Below are positions 44,204-54,492 of a DNA stretch of 64,000 bases, piece after piece. Location: the NCBI GenBank assembly GCA_014860585.1, contig JACZJL010000171.1, positions 30,858 through 94,857 of the forward strand, in the 5' to 3' direction. The notes beneath the pieces are model-generated. The model made no database searches, was not told the origin of the DNA, and saw nothing but the letters and a program-made list of their open reading frames with translations. This DNA comes from Bacteroidales bacterium. GTDB taxonomy: Bacteria; Bacteroidota; Bacteroidia; Bacteroidales; 4484-276. The first letter of the stretch is position 1. The number at the start of each line of letters is the position of its first letter. The position numbers and the translations under genes are program-made.

Positions 44204-45700
44204 TCAATTTCTCACCACCATCAGCTTTTGGGCAAAAGCCCGCTCCTCTCCCGTGGTTGTATTCCTGAGAAGGATATTGCATGAATATATTCCGGCTGCA
44301 AGCCCGTTCAAATCCACCCTTTGCTCTTTGGAGTGAAGTTTGCCGCTGATTATGGTTAATCCATGGATGTTGTAAATTTCAAAACGTCCGCTGTAATAAT
44401 TGCTATTGGCCAATTTTATGCTAACCCAGTCCGCCGCGGGATTAGGATAGATAAAAATGTCAGTTTCAGTGAGAAGTTTTTGGGTAATGCCGGTAACTGT
44501 CGGATCGTCAAGACCTGCAATGTAAGGCTTCTGACCGGCGCCGGAATAAGGCAGGATCAGTTCATTGTCGAAATTTAATTGTCCGCTGTGGATATGTGAA
44601 ACAAAAATTTTGTCGCCAAGGGCGGCAATCTGTCCAGGATATGGGGAGGATGGGCCGTTTATCACTTTTTCGGTTTCAATACCGAGGTTGTGATTGAATA
44701 GCATGACCTTATGACTTTGATTATTGAAGGAATTGCGGGGAAAAAGCCCGATCATGGAGGGTGTACTCACCATATCGGCACGTATACTGGAAGTATTGCT
44801 GAAAAATGAGATTTGAGCTTCGTCGATTAGCTGACCGCCAAAACTGAATTTCTTCAAGGTATTTTTCGGAGTAAATCCTCCTTCAACCACCTGTTCGTAA
44901 ACAAACAGGCCGCTATCGTTTGCTACAATCCGCCCGGTGATGTTACTAAACGTTTCATCAGTAAAAAGCCATTGGGCAATTAAATCCTCATCGAATCCCA
45001 TAGTGATTGAAGCGTTCTGTGTTGGAGGCAACTGGATCAGGATAGTATCTACCGTTACCGATCCCGGGCCATTAAAACCACCGTTAAAATAAAGTTTGTT
45101 GTCGTAAAATGCAATATCCGAGACGAGTGTGAATGAAGGGGATATCACTCTCGATTTAAGGATGTTCCCGTCATTGTCCATAATCAGTATCCAGTCTGCC
45201 AGGTTCGACTGGCTGCGTATGTGTACGGCGATGTCGCTGGTGTTACCGACCGAGATATTGGCATACGTTCCCGATTTGCTTTCATCCGAAAAATACCATT
45301 TTCTGTTGCCATCTGCGTCAAGCATCAACATGAACATAAAATATTGACCCGATCCGTAAAATTCATCGCGATACTCAAAGTCGCCATAAGATTGTCCTAC
45401 GATCAGAACATCGGTTCCTACAGTTGCCATATCGCCAATCAGCAACTCCCCGAGCAGGGAATCGGTCCTGAGCACTTCACCGTTGAATGAGGTTTTCAGG
45501 AGGTATGCATCACCCTTGAATGGCAATGTTACAGGAGCGTTATGAATTCCGGTGATGTACACATTGCTGTCGGCATCCACAGCGAGTGCCGCAACCTCAT
45601 TACAATTTGAAATGTCGTAGGAATCAGCCCAAAGGAATTGCTGGCTGCTGACGGATTCGACAAATACGAAAAGGAATGTAACAGTAAAAAGTATTTTCAT
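44204..45700 (-). CDS. Secreted beta-propeller-like protein with T9SS sorting domain
   Basis: The ATG at 45700 gives 498 residues and places a signal peptide (MKILFTVTFLFVFVESVSSQ) right at the start; the frame extends 19 codons further but without a better start. Residues about 30-400 contain blade-like repeats, with AALAVDADSNVYITGIHN matching the SBBP/propeller pattern of Bacteroidota surface proteins. The last 85 residues are a T9SS sorting domain (IFIYPNPAADWVSIKL ... GLAAGIYSCNILL). Ligand or function is unknown. It is monocistronic, convergent with the HsdR-N gene. Confidence 0.82.
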   Translation of the reverse strand: MKILFTVTFLFVFVESVSSQQFLWADSYDISNCNEVAALAVDADSNVYITGIHNAPVTLPFKGDAYLLKTSFNGEVLRTDSLLGELLIGDMATVGTDVLIVGQSYGDFEYRDEFYGSGQYFMFMLMLDADGNRKWYFSDESKSGTYANISVGNTSDIAVHIRSQSNLADWILIMDNDGNILKSRVISPSFTLVSDIAFYDNKLYFNGGFNGPGSVTVDTILIQLPPTQNASITMGFDEDLIAQWLFTDETFSNITGRIVANDSGLFVYEQVVEGGFTPKNTLKKFSFGGQLIDEAQISFFSNTSSIRADMVSTPSMIGLFPRNSFNNQSHKVMLFNHNLGIETEKVINGPSSPYPGQIAALGDKIFVSHIHSGQLNFDNELILPYSGAGQKPYIAGLDDPTVTGITQKLLTETDIFIYPNPAADWVSIKLANSNYYSGRFEIYNIHGLTIISGKLHSKEQRVDLNGLAAGIYSCNILLRNTTTGEERAFAQKLMVVRN

Positions 45701-46002
45701 ATCAGGTCGTTTTGGTAATTCACTATCCCAAACACATAAACTGCCTGATGGGTTCAATTTGATAGTCCTGTATTGATTTCGATGTGGGGAGCAGAAATAG
45801 GATATTTGATTTTATCAGGCAAGCTGGAGCTGAAAACAACAGATTCGACTTTTAATGGAGCCTGAACCAAAAAAGCACCGTGAATTGCAACCCCAATTGG
45901 TCATGCCTTTTAGCATTTACTTCAATAATCTGGGCTTGTGTTTGGGTCAATTTAAGTTCAAATTTGGTGTACGAATCACAGCTTTAACAATGATCAAAAA
46001 AA
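45701..46002. other. Intergenic stretch without a supported gene
   Basis: It holds the upstream region of the secreted propeller gene and the 3' flank of pgk. A short plus-strand frame (45855-46100) was not accepted because it has no ribosome site, no family pattern, and runs through the pgk terminator. Confidence 0.4.
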
Positions 46003-46049
46003 AACCTGACGGGTCCCCGTTATTTATGTCGCAGGAGACCTATCAGGTT
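46003..46049 (-). terminator. Intrinsic terminator of pgk
   Basis: On the minus strand AACCTGATAGGTC pairs with GACCCGTCAGGTT (7 bp plus 4 bp, separated by a 2-base mismatch) and runs straight into a row of at least eight T. It lies about 64 bp after the pgk stop codon. Confidence 0.75.
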
Positions 46050-46112
46050 GATTATTTTGCCAACTTATGGACATTTCCACCATTTCAGGCAGGGAAGTGA
46101 AGAGTCGTCTGT

Positions 46113-47303
46113 CTACCCTTCAATAGCTGTTACGCCTGGCAGTTCTTTGCCTTCGATAAACTCGAGCATGGCGCCGCCGCCTGTTGATACGTAACTGACT
46201 TTGTCGCCAAGATTATACTGGTTGATGGCTGCAACTGAGTCGCCACCTCCGATTAACGAAAAAGCACCTTTTGAGGTGGCGTCGGCAATGGCATGAGCGA
46301 TCTGTTCGGTACCAGCTGCAAAATTGGGCATTTCAAAAACACCCATTGGGCCGTTCCAGAGGATCGTTTTTGAATTGTCGATCACTTCGATGAATTTTTT
46401 ACGCGTATGTTCTCCAATATCAAGTCCCATCCAGCCGTCGGGTATTTCGTCAGAAGGGCAGCTTTTCCTGTTGGCTTCGTTATCAAATTTGTCGGCTATG
46501 ATGGCGTCTTCGGGGATCAGTAACTTAACACCTTTAGATTTGGCGTCGCTGATGGCCTGTTTTGCCGTTTCGATCAGATCATCTTCGATCAGCGAATTTC
46601 CAACATAGCCTCCTGTCGCTTTGATAAAGGTGAACATCATTCCACCGCCGATAATCAGGTTATCCACCTTGTCCAGCAAATTCCTGATGATCTCGATTTT
46701 TCCGGAAACCTTTGCACCGCCGAGGATGGCTGTGAACGGGCGCCCGGGCTCTTTCATCACCTTGTTGATGTGTGCCAGTTCGTTGGCCATCACGTATCCG
46801 AAATATTTGTCTTTCGGGAAGAACTTAGCAATGATGGCTGTGGAGGCATGGGCACGGTGTGCAGTGCCAAAGGCGTCATTTACATACACATCGGCAAGGC
46901 GGGCCAGCTTTTGGGCAAAATCTTCATTCCCTTTTTCTTCTTCCTTGTAAAACCTGAGGTTTTCGAGCAGGAGCACCTCGCCGCTTTTCATGGCTGCGGC
47001 CATTTTTACCGCTTCTTCACCAATGCAGTCACCGGCGAATTTTACTGCTGTACCAAGCTTTTCAGAGAGTACCGGGAGAAGGTGACGAAGAGAAAACTTA
47101 TCCTCAGGACCGGTTTTTGGCCTGCCGAGATGCGACATCAAAATCACCATACCACCATCCTTCTGGATTTTTTTGATGGTTGGGATGGCAGCATCAATCC
47201 GGTTGGTATCGGTCACTTCAAATTTCTCGTTCAGCGGAACGTTAAAATCAACCCTGATTATCGCTTTCAGGTTGTTAAAATTCAGATTATCAATTGTCTT
47301 CAT
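46113..47303 (-). CDS. pgk: Phosphoglycerate kinase
   Basis: The 396-residue glycolytic enzyme transfers phosphate from 1,3-bisphosphoglycerate to ADP. The start is the ATG at 47303 ([24 protein letters not shown]), although the frame stays open 45 codons upstream; RVDFNVPL is the family's N-terminal signature and a TAnnTTTG box lies just before. Further motifs are [63 protein letters not shown] and the nucleotide-binding [17 protein letters not shown]. Length is normal. It is monocistronic, with its own terminator, and divergent from the aminotransferase gene. Confidence 0.97.
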   Translation of the reverse strand: MKTIDNLNFNNLKAIIRVDFNVPLNEKFEVTDTNRIDAAIPTIKKIQKDGGMVILMSHLGRPKTGPEDKFSLRHLLPVLSEKLGTAVKFAGDCIGEEAVKMAAAMKSGEVLLLENLRFYKEEEKGNEDFAQKLARLADVYVNDAFGTAHRAHASTAIIAKFFPKDKYFGYVMANELAHINKVMKEPGRPFTAILGGAKVSGKIEIIRNLLDKVDNLIIGGGMMFTFIKATGGYVGNSLIEDDLIETAKQAISDAKSKGVKLLIPEDAIIADKFDNEANRKSCPSDEIPDGWMGLDIGEHTRKKFIEVIDNSKTILWNGPMGVFEMPNFAAGTEQIAHAIADATSKGAFSLIGGGDSVAAINQYNLGDKVSYVSTGGGAMLEFIEGKELPGVTAIEG

Positions 47304-47329
47304 TAATTTTAGTTTTAAAATTGCGTTTG

Positions 47330-47337
47330 CAAAGATA
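47330..47337 (-). promoter_or_regulatory. Candidate -7 box of pgk
   Basis: TATCTTTG on the minus strand fits TAnnTTTG and lies 26 bp upstream of the ATG at 47303, ruling out the longer frame. Confidence 0.5.
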
Positions 47338-47408
47338 GTTAACCAAATGGTTCCATAATGGTGAGTAAGACAACGTAATATGACCCCACTCGTTGTCGTG
47401 AGGAATAT

Positions 47409-47416
47409 TATTTTTG
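47409..47416 (+). promoter_or_regulatory. Candidate -7 box of the aminotransferase-amidase operon
   Basis: TATTTTTG fits TAnnTTTG and lies 13 bp upstream of the ATG at 47430, leaving a very short leader. Confidence 0.5.
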
Positions 47417-47429
47417 CAAAAAACTGTAA

Positions 47430-48587
47430 ATGATGCATTACCCAGGCAATTTAAAAAGTAAACTTCCCAACACCGAGCAATCCATCTTTGCCATCATGTC
47501 GAAAATGGCGGCTGATCATGGCGCCATCAATCTCTCACAAGGCTTTCCTGATTTCGGGATTTCAACCGACCTGATTGATCGTGTGCATCATTATATGAAG
47601 GCCGGCCATAACCAGTATGCACCCATGCCCGGGATTCCGGCACTCAGGCAGGCAATTTCGAAGAAAGTGAAAAAAGATCACGGAATTTTATACGATCCTG
47701 ACCTTGAGATCAACATCACGGCAGGGGCTACGCAGGCGCTCTACACAGCTATTTCGGCGTTTGTCCGGGACGAGGACGAAGTGATCATTTTCGAGCCCGC
47801 TTATGATTCCTATGCCCCGGCGGTGAGGGTGAATGGCGGTCATGTGAAGTATGCCCAGATGGAAATGCCCAATTACACGATTAACTGGCCGCATCTTGCC
47901 CGACTGATGACCAACCGCACCAAAATGATCATCATCAACACGCCGCATAACCCAACCGGCGCTGTGCTCAGCGAAAGCGACCTGATCCAGTTACAGCGCA
48001 TCACCTTAAACACGGATATCATTGTGCTGAGCGACGAAGTGTATGAACATCTGATCTTCGATGGTTTGCAGCATCAAAGCGTCTGTCGCTTTCCCGACCT
48101 GGCTTCACGCAGCCTTGCCATTGGATCTTTTGGCAAAACCTTTCACGCCACAGGCTGGAAAGTAGGCTTTGTGCTGGCGCCTGAAAACCTGATGCGCGAG
48201 TTCAGGAAAGTACACCAATGGGTTGTTTTTGCAGTGAATACGCCCATTCAGATGGCCATCGCCGATTTTTTGCAGGATGCCGGAAACTACCAAAACCTTC
48301 CGGTATTTTTTCAGCAAAAGAGGGACAAGTTTCTTGATCTTATCAAAACATCACGCTTTAAGCCCATCCCCTGTTTTGGAACTTATTTCCAGTGCCTCGA
48401 CTATAGCACCATTACCGATGAGGCCGATGTTGAGTTTGCACGGCGGATGACTGTGGATTATAAACTCGCTTCAATCCCGCTCTCTCCTTTCTTTATGAAC
48501 GGTCGTGACGATAAAATTCTTCGCTTCTGCTTCGCCAAAAAAGAAGAAACCCTCCAACAAGCAGCCGAAATTTTATGCAGGATTTAA
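47430..48587 (+). CDS. PLP aminotransferase, probable methionine/glutamine transaminase
   Basis: The 385-residue enzyme is a class I/II aminotransferase of the YbdL/kynurenine-aminotransferase group. Family marks: [13 protein letters not shown] near the N-terminus, [46 protein letters not shown] and the PLP-binding Lys in [16 protein letters not shown]. In this group the enzyme typically makes methionine from its keto acid using glutamine as donor. The next gene, an omega-amidase overlapping by 13 bp, would remove the keto product of glutamine, which supports that reading. MtnA, another methionine-salvage enzyme, lies at 56011. Confidence 0.88.
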   Translation: MMHYPGNLKSKLPNTEQSIFAIMSKMAADHGAINLSQGFPDFGISTDLIDRVHHYMKAGHNQYAPMPGIPALRQAISKKVKKDHGILYDPDLEINITAGATQALYTAISAFVRDEDEVIIFEPAYDSYAPAVRVNGGHVKYAQMEMPNYTINWPHLARLMTNRTKMIIINTPHNPTGAVLSESDLIQLQRITLNTDIIVLSDEVYEHLIFDGLQHQSVCRFPDLASRSLAIGSFGKTFHATGWKVGFVLAPENLMREFRKVHQWVVFAVNTPIQMAIADFLQDAGNYQNLPVFFQQKRDKFLDLIKTSRFKPIPCFGTYFQCLDYSTITDEADVEFARRMTVDYKLASIPLSPFFMNGRDDKILRFCFAKKEETLQQAAEILCRI

Positions 48588-49372
48588 ACATTGCCCTGGT
48601 TCAATCTTCGCTGGTTTGGGAAGATGTGGATGCCAACCTTGCCGCTTTTGACCAAAAACTGAATGCGATCCCCCTGGGCGCCGACCTGGTCATGCTGCCC
48701 GAAATGTTTAACACCGGTTTTTCCATGAATCCCAAAAAGATTGCTGAAAAGCCTGATGGCAAATCGTTGAAATGGCTGCAACAAAAAGCAGTTGATCTGA
48801 ACTGTGTCATCACCGGCAGCATCCTCACCGAAATGGATGGCCGCTTCTACAACCGGCTTTACTGGGTACACCCCGAAGGCGCCTTCGATTCTTACGATAA
48901 ACGGCACCTTTTCAGGCTGGGGGAGGAGTTTAAGGTATTCACTGCTGGCAGCGAAAGGATGATTTTTCACCTGAAAGGCTGGAACATTCTCCCTTTGATC
49001 TGTTACGACCTGCGTTTTCCGGTCTGGATCAAAAACCGCTTTATTGACCAAAGCTACGAATATGACCTTATCCTCTGCATTGCCAACTGGCCGGCTGTGC
49101 GCCAATACGCCTGGAATCATCTGCTGATTGCCCGCGCCATCGAAAACCAGGCGTATGTTGCTGCAGTGAACAGGGTTGGTGACGATGGCAACGGACTTGC
49201 CCACACCGGCGACTCAGCCATCCTTGATCCGCAAGGGCAGGTCATCACAAAGGCAAATCCCAGCGCTGACCAGATCATCACAGCAACCCTATCCAAAAGA
49301 GAACTGCATGAATTCCGCCAGTCTTTCACTGTCGGACTGGATTGGGATGAGTTTGAGATGAAACACAAATAA
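48575..49372 (+). CDS. Carbon-nitrogen hydrolase, probable omega-amidase
   Basis: The 265-residue nitrilase-fold enzyme has the complete triad: Glu43 in MLPEMFNTGF, Lys109 in YDKRHLF and Cys143 in LICYDLRFPVW. The RHLFRLGEE and NWPAVRQYAWNHLLIARAIENQ segments are those of the YafV/Nit2 type omega-amidases, which split 2-oxoglutaramate (the keto form of glutamine) to 2-oxoglutarate and ammonia. Its start overlaps the end of the aminotransferase gene by 13 bp, so the two are translationally linked and likely act in sequence. Confidence 0.88.
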   Translation: MQDLNIALVQSSLVWEDVDANLAAFDQKLNAIPLGADLVMLPEMFNTGFSMNPKKIAEKPDGKSLKWLQQKAVDLNCVITGSILTEMDGRFYNRLYWVHPEGAFDSYDKRHLFRLGEEFKVFTAGSERMIFHLKGWNILPLICYDLRFPVWIKNRFIDQSYEYDLILCIANWPAVRQYAWNHLLIARAIENQAYVAAVNRVGDDGNGLAHTGDSAILDPQGQVITKANPSADQIITATLSKRELHEFRQSFTVGLDWDEFEMKHK

Positions 49373-49393
49373 TCCCACTCACCAAAAAATACC

Positions 49394-49401
49394 TACTTTC
49401 G
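49394..49401 (+). promoter_or_regulatory. Possible -7 box of trkA
   Basis: TACTTTCG differs from TAnnTTTG at one base and lies 22 bp upstream of the trkA ATG. It would allow trkA-trkH transcription separate from the omega-amidase gene 51 bp upstream. Confidence 0.3.
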
Positions 49402-49423
49402 CGCTCAATTTTGATGTACGACA

Positions 49424-50764
49424 ATGAAAATTATTATTGCGGGGGATGGGGAGGTTGGCTTTCATCTTGCTAAGCTCCTAACCGATGAGCATCACGACAT
49501 TACGGTAGTTGATCCGCATAGCGATCTGCTCAAGATGGTGGAGTCGAACTCCGACCTGATGACCATTGCCGGAGACTCAACCTGTATTTCGGTGCTCGAG
49601 CGCGCCAGCGTAAAACGTGCTGACCTGCTTATCTCAGTTGTTCATGATGAGAATGTGAATCTGATGACCAGTATCATCGGAAAAAAACTGGGCGCCCGGA
49701 AAACCATTGCCCGTGTAAACAACACGGAATTTCTTGAACCTGAAAACCAGGTACTCTTCCGTTCATTGGGGGTGGATCACCTGGTGTGCCCCGAGCGACT
49801 TGCTGCGGAGGAAGTGGTGGCGTTGCTTGAGCGATCGGCTGCAACCGAAACATTTGAATTTTCGGGTGGGAAATTGTTGCTTTTCCTTATTAAACTCGAC
49901 CAGAACGCTTTAGTCATTGGGAAAACACTCGACCAGATCGCCGGTGAATTTCCTTATCTCGATTTCAGGGCAGTAGCCATTCATCGCAACGGGAAAACCA
50001 TCATCCCGCGAGGGCATGACCAATTCATGGTGAACGACCTGACCTATGTTGTTACAAAGCCCGACGGAATTAAGACGCTTCTTGAACTTGGCGGTAAAGA
50101 GGAGTTCAAAATCAACAATGTGATGGTTGTCGGTGGTGGAAGGATTGGCCGTAAAACATGCAGAAGGCTACAAAGTTCACATAAGATCAAGCTGATTGAA
50201 ATTGACCGTGAGCGTACCCATGAATTGAGTGATGAGCTTGAAAATGTGCTGATCATCAATGGTGATGCACGCGACATTAACCTGTTACAGAATGAAGACA
50301 TCGAAAGTATGGATGCGTTTATTGCCGTAACCGACAGCTCGGAAACCAATATTCTGACTTGTCTTCATGCACGAAAATTTGGTGTTAAGAAAACCATCGC
50401 CCTGGTTGAGAATATTGATTATATCGACATTTCCCAGAACATCGGAATAGATACAGTGATTAATAAAAAGCTCATCACTGCCAGTTACATAGCGCGGTTT
50501 ACCATGCGATCGGAGATCATTTCGAACAAAGTGCTTCATGGTATTGATGCTGAAGTTTTCGAGTTTGTGGTCAAAGATAAATCTGAAATTACACTAAGAC
50601 CCATCCGAAAGCTCAATTTCCCCACCGATGCTATCATCGGGGGCATTATCAGGGGTGAAGAAAGTCATATTGCCGTTGGTAATTTCAGAATCAAAGATGG
50701 TGATAAAGTGATTGTTTTTTCGCTGCCAACAGTAATCCATAAAGTAGACCGGTTTTTCAGATAG
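49424..50764 (+). CDS. trkA: Trk potassium system regulatory subunit TrkA
   Basis: The 446-residue cytoplasmic protein gates the TrkH channel in response to nucleotides. It has the usual duplicated layout: an N-terminal NAD-binding Rossmann domain (IIAGDGEVGFHLAKLL) with an RCK-C domain, then a second copy (VMVVGGGRIGRKTCRRL ... VLIINGDARDINLLQNEDI) with its RCK-C domain (IIGGIIRGEESHIAVGN). Length is normal. trkH follows after only 6 bp, so the two form one operon. Confidence 0.95.
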   Translation: MKIIIAGDGEVGFHLAKLLTDEHHDITVVDPHSDLLKMVESNSDLMTIAGDSTCISVLERASVKRADLLISVVHDENVNLMTSIIGKKLGARKTIARVNNTEFLEPENQVLFRSLGVDHLVCPERLAAEEVVALLERSAATETFEFSGGKLLLFLIKLDQNALVIGKTLDQIAGEFPYLDFRAVAIHRNGKTIIPRGHDQFMVNDLTYVVTKPDGIKTLLELGGKEEFKINNVMVVGGGRIGRKTCRRLQSSHKIKLIEIDRERTHELSDELENVLIINGDARDINLLQNEDIESMDAFIAVTDSSETNILTCLHARKFGVKKTIALVENIDYIDISQNIGIDTVINKKLITASYIARFTMRSEIISNKVLHGIDAEVFEFVVKDKSEITLRPIRKLNFPTDAIIGGIIRGEESHIAVGNFRIKDGDKVIVFSLPTVIHKVDRFFR

Positions 50765-50770
50765 ACATTT

Positions 50771-52270
50771 ATGTATATCCGAAAACATATCAATAGCAGA
50801 ATCATTTTTCAGATCATTGGGATTCTCCTTGTGATTGAGGGATTCTTCATGCTATTGTCTTTGCCTTTTTCCTGGTATTATGGAAGTGCCGGATTGTTCA
50901 ACTGGGGGTTGTTTGATGTAAATTATGATTTCTGGCCCTTGGTCATATCATCTTTGATTTGTTTTCTCACAGGTACAATACTTTATTTTGTCAATGGGAA
51001 AGCCATGCGCGAATCCATTGGCAAGCGCGAAGGTTACATTATCGTTTCTTCAGCATGGGTGGTCATCTCAGTTTTTGGAGCATTGCCTTTTATACTAAAC
51101 GGTAGCATACCTGATTTTACCGATGCATTTTTCGAGACAATGTCAGGCTTTACCACCACCGGCGCCACTATCCTGACTGACATAGAAGCGGTTCCAAAGG
51201 GATTGCTCTTCTGGCGGGCTACTACTCATTGGATCGGGGGTATGGGAATTATCGTTTTGTCATTGGCTATCCTTCCTTTTCTGGGTATTGGCGGAATGCA
51301 ACTTTTTATTGCCGAAGTTCCCGGCCCAACACCGGATAAGTTGCACCCACGAATTACGCAGACGGCAAAACGTCTTTGGGGCATTTATTTCCTGTTGACT
51401 TTTGCCCAGACCCTACTGATGATGCTTGGCGGACTCGATCTATTCGACAGCCTTACGCATGCCTTTGCAACTATGGCGACAGGCGGCTTTTCGACAAAGA
51501 ATGACAGCATTGCAAGCTTTTCACCCTACCTTCAGTATGTGATCACCGTGTTTATGTTTCTTGCCGGGGTAAATTTTACCCTGCACTATATGGCACTTCA
51601 TGGTCGTCTGAGGGATGTTTTTCGTAATGAAGAATTCCGCTATTATGTTTTCGCCATTGTTTTATCCACAGTGGTGATTGCTACAGTACTCGTATTGACA
51701 AATTTCGCCACACCAGAACTCTCATTTCGGGAGGCGGTATTTACTGTGGTGTCAATAATGACCACCACAGGCTTTGTTACTGCTGATTACCTGATGTGGC
51801 CCGGGGCATTGTGGTTTATCATTTTCATGCTGATGTTTATCGGGGGAAGTGCCGGATCAACGGGTGGTGGGGTAAAAGTGGTAAGGCAAATGCTATTGCT
51901 GAAAAACAGCTTGCTTGAACTGAAGCGATTATTGCATCCTCAGGCCGTTATCCCGGTTAGGATGAATGGTAAGCCTGTATCACAGGAAATCATTTTAAGA
52001 GTACTCGCTTTCTTCCTGATTTATATGCTTGTTTTTGCCTTTGGGGTTTTTGTGATGTCCATGCTTGGACTCGATTTTGATACGGCCATAGGTGCTTCTA
52101 TAGCCTCACTCGGTAATATCGGCCCGGGCATTGGAAAGGTTGGACCGGTTTTTAACTTCACCATTATCCCAGATCTGGGTAAATGGTTCCTCTCCTTTTT
52201 AATGCTGCTTGGAAGGCTGGAGTTTTTTACCGTACTTATTCTCTTTTCGCCTGCTTTCTGGAGGAGATAA
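50771..52270 (+). CDS. trkH: Trk/Ktr-type potassium channel subunit TrkH
   Basis: The 499-residue membrane protein forms the potassium-conducting pore in the inner membrane. About ten hydrophobic helices are visible, with the four pore-loop (selectivity) repeats recognisable as SGFTTTGATIL, ATGGFSTKND, TTTGFVTADY and SLGNIGPGIGKVG. HWIGGMGIIVLSLAILP is a further family mark. It is directly behind trkA, forming the usual pair. Confidence 0.95.
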   Translation: MYIRKHINSRIIFQIIGILLVIEGFFMLLSLPFSWYYGSAGLFNWGLFDVNYDFWPLVISSLICFLTGTILYFVNGKAMRESIGKREGYIIVSSAWVVISVFGALPFILNGSIPDFTDAFFETMSGFTTTGATILTDIEAVPKGLLFWRATTHWIGGMGIIVLSLAILPFLGIGGMQLFIAEVPGPTPDKLHPRITQTAKRLWGIYFLLTFAQTLLMMLGGLDLFDSLTHAFATMATGGFSTKNDSIASFSPYLQYVITVFMFLAGVNFTLHYMALHGRLRDVFRNEEFRYYVFAIVLSTVVIATVLVLTNFATPELSFREAVFTVVSIMTTTGFVTADYLMWPGALWFIIFMLMFIGGSAGSTGGGVKVVRQMLLLKNSLLELKRLLHPQAVIPVRMNGKPVSQEIILRVLAFFLIYMLVFAFGVFVMSMLGLDFDTAIGASIASLGNIGPGIGKVGPVFNFTIIPDLGKWFLSFLMLLGRLEFFTVLILFSPAFWRR

Positions 52271-52308
52271 AATTGCCGGTTAATACGATTGGCAACCAGT
52301 CAAAAGAT

Positions 52309-52316
52309 TATTTTTG
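52309..52316 (+). promoter_or_regulatory. Candidate -7 box of the MATE transporter gene
   Basis: TATTTTTG fits TAnnTTTG and lies 38 bp after the trkH stop, inside the most upstream part of the MATE reading frame. It suggests a separate transcript whose translation begins further downstream. Confidence 0.35.
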
Positions 52317-52336
52317 CGCCAAAACACAAACCTGAG

Positions 52337-53668
52337 TTGCAATCCTTACCTACATACCGAAATATCTGGAATTTATCCTATCCAATTATCCTTAGCATCA
52401 TTGCCCAAAATATCATCACGGTGATTGATACGGCATTTCTTGGAAGAGTTGGAGAAGTGGAACTCGGCGCTTCAGCTATCGGCGGGCTGTTCTATTTTTC
52501 ATTGTTTATGCTGGGATTTGGCTTTGGTACAGGGGCTCAGATACTGATGGCCAGACGTAATGGTGAGCAGCGATTTAGTCAGGTCGGAAAGATTTTCGAC
52601 CATACAATGTACTTCTTTGTGTTGATGAGTGTGGTGTTGATCCTGCTTAATTATTTGTTTTCCACTATTTTCCTGAAATACTTTATTTCCTCTGATGCGA
52701 TTTACGAATCGTCTGTAATTTACCTGAACATCAGGATGTGGGGAGTGATGTTTGCGCTGACCAATGTGGCATTTCGTGCTTACTTTGTTGGGATTACCAA
52801 AACCAGCCTGCTGGGCTATGGCGCAGCCATCATGGCTATCGTGAATGTTGCCCTGGATTATCTGCTTATTTTCGGGCATTATGGCTTTCCTGAAATGGGG
52901 ATCGCCGGCGCGGCAATAGCCTCTGTTATTTCCGAAGGGGTGGCTTCCTTGTTTTTTGTCCTTGCCACGATCTTCGACCCGGTCAACAGGAAGTATCACA
53001 TTTTCCGGCTCCCGAAATTTGACAAGGACATTATTGTAAGAACCTGGAACATCTCGGTGTTTATCATGCTGCAAAACTTTGTCTCCGTAGTGGGCTGGTT
53101 TCTTTTTTTCCTGGTGATCGAGCAGACAGGTGAGCGCCCGCTGGCCATTTCAAATATTATCCGCAGTCTTTACATGACACTCATGATCCACATCTGGGCC
53201 TTTAGTTCTTCAGTGAATACGCTGGTGAGCAATACTATCGGCGCCGGGGCTTCCTATCTTGTTATTCCTATTGTCCGCAAGGTGAACATGCTAAGTTCGA
53301 TGATTACTTTGGTTGTGATCCTTATTTCGGTAAGTTTCCCTGAATTTTTGATCCGAATTTACACTGATGACCCTGAACTCATTGCGGGGGCAAAATCGGT
53401 GTTGTATGTCGTTACCGGTGCTGTGTTACCTTTGGCATTATCCGTTAACTGGTTCAGCGGTGTGTCTGGCACTGCCAGAACCAGCACTGCCCTGTTGATT
53501 GAGGTGGTGTGTATTTTTATTTACCTGATCTATATTTTCCTCATTGCTTTCCATTTCAGGCTTTCGTTGCCTGTCATCTGGACTGCAGAATATGTTTACA
53601 TCGTCACTTTGGGTGTTTCTTCTTATCTTTACCTCAAATTTGGAAAATGGCAAAACAAAATAATTTAA
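52337..53668 (+). CDS. MATE family multidrug/cation efflux transporter
   Basis: The product has 12 hydrophobic helices and the MATE pattern: NIWNLSYPIILSIIAQNIITVIDTAFLGRVG, GFGFGTGAQILMARRNGE, RMWGVMFALTNVAFRAYFVGI and FGHYGFPEMGIAGAAIASV. It would export organic cations or drugs in exchange for Na+ or H+. No ATG precedes the conserved part: TTG at 52337 (443 residues, QSLPTYRNIWNL) and TTG at 52289 (459 residues) are the options. A -7 box at 52309-52316 favours the downstream one. The chosen start is uncertain, the product is not. Confidence 0.87.
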   Translation: MQSLPTYRNIWNLSYPIILSIIAQNIITVIDTAFLGRVGEVELGASAIGGLFYFSLFMLGFGFGTGAQILMARRNGEQRFSQVGKIFDHTMYFFVLMSVVLILLNYLFSTIFLKYFISSDAIYESSVIYLNIRMWGVMFALTNVAFRAYFVGITKTSLLGYGAAIMAIVNVALDYLLIFGHYGFPEMGIAGAAIASVISEGVASLFFVLATIFDPVNRKYHIFRLPKFDKDIIVRTWNISVFIMLQNFVSVVGWFLFFLVIEQTGERPLAISNIIRSLYMTLMIHIWAFSSSVNTLVSNTIGAGASYLVIPIVRKVNMLSSMITLVVILISVSFPEFLIRIYTDDPELIAGAKSVLYVVTGAVLPLALSVNWFSGVSGTARTSTALLIEVVCIFIYLIYIFLIAFHFRLSLPVIWTAEYVYIVTLGVSSYLYLKFGKWQNKII

Positions 53669-53682
53669 TTAAAATATTGATT

Positions 53683-54492
53683 ATGAAAAGAATGGTTTAT
53701 TTATTTATGGTAAGTTTCCTTTTAACGGTTTCTGTTGGATGTACAAAAAGGAATCCTGAAAACTACAATAAAGAGGCGCTGCTGGCCACTCTTTTTCATC
53801 AGCAGGCTGCAGAAATGAAGGCGCTGTCATATCAGGCCTACAACCTTGCAACGCGGCAGTTGGATGAAGCGCTGCTGGAAAATGAAAACCCAGGCGCTCT
53901 GGCCATTGTCCTCGATCTGGACGAAACTGTGCTGGATAACAGCCCACACCAGGCTGAGTGCATAATTAAAAATTTCAATTATCCGACCGGCTGGGCTGAA
54001 TGGTGCCAGAAAGCTCAAGCGCCGGCACTTCCGGGGGCGGTTGATTTTCTTAAGAAAGCTGTTGATCATGGGGTTCAGGTGTTTTATGTCTCCAACCGTA
54101 ATGATTCGCTGCGTGAAGTAACAAAGGAAAATTTTGCAGAAGAAGAAATTCCACTTCAGAGTGAGGACCATCTTCTGCTGAAGACAACGGAATCAGGAAA
54201 GGAAAGCCGCCGGCAAATCATCAGTCAGCAATACAAGATCATCATGCTGATCGGGGATAATTTATCCGACTTCCACCAGGTTTTCGATAAGCAAACCACC
54301 GAAAGGAGGGCTGCGCTCACTGACAGCCTTCAGGCAGAATTCGGCAGCCGGTTTATTGTACTGCCAAATGCCATGTATGGAGATTGGCTCAATGCTCTGA
54401 ATAATTATGATTACAAAATGAGTGCTGAGGAAAAATCTGTGTTGTACAACAAATTGCTGAAAGGATTTGGCTATGTCAAACCTGCTGAATAG
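53683..54492 (+). CDS. Lipoprotein e(P4)-type acid phosphatase/5'-nucleotidase
   Basis: The ATG at 53683 gives 269 residues; the open frame extends much further upstream but inside the MATE gene. A lipobox (LLTVSVGC, Cys20) predicts an outer-membrane or periplasmic lipoprotein. The HAD class C motif DxDxT is IVLDLDETVLDNSPHQ near residue 81, with FYVSNRNDSLREVT and IMLIGDNLSDF as later HAD motifs. Relatives such as Haemophilus e(P4) dephosphorylate nucleotides (NMN, AMP). It lies 14 bp after the MATE gene and overlaps the methyltransferase gene downstream by 20 bp. Confidence 0.9.
   Translation: MKRMVYLFMVSFLLTVSVGCTKRNPENYNKEALLATLFHQQAAEMKALSYQAYNLATRQLDEALLENENPGALAIVLDLDETVLDNSPHQAECIIKNFNYPTGWAEWCQKAQAPALPGAVDFLKKAVDHGVQVFYVSNRNDSLREVTKENFAEEEIPLQSEDHLLLKTTESGKESRRQIISQQYKIIMLIGDNLSDFHQVFDKQTTERRAALTDSLQAEFGSRFIVLPNAMYGDWLNALNNYDYKMSAEEKSVLYNKLLKGFGYVKPAE

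Noticed and set aside
45855..46100. 81-codon plus-strand frame
   Set aside because: No recognisable features and it runs through the pgk terminator.
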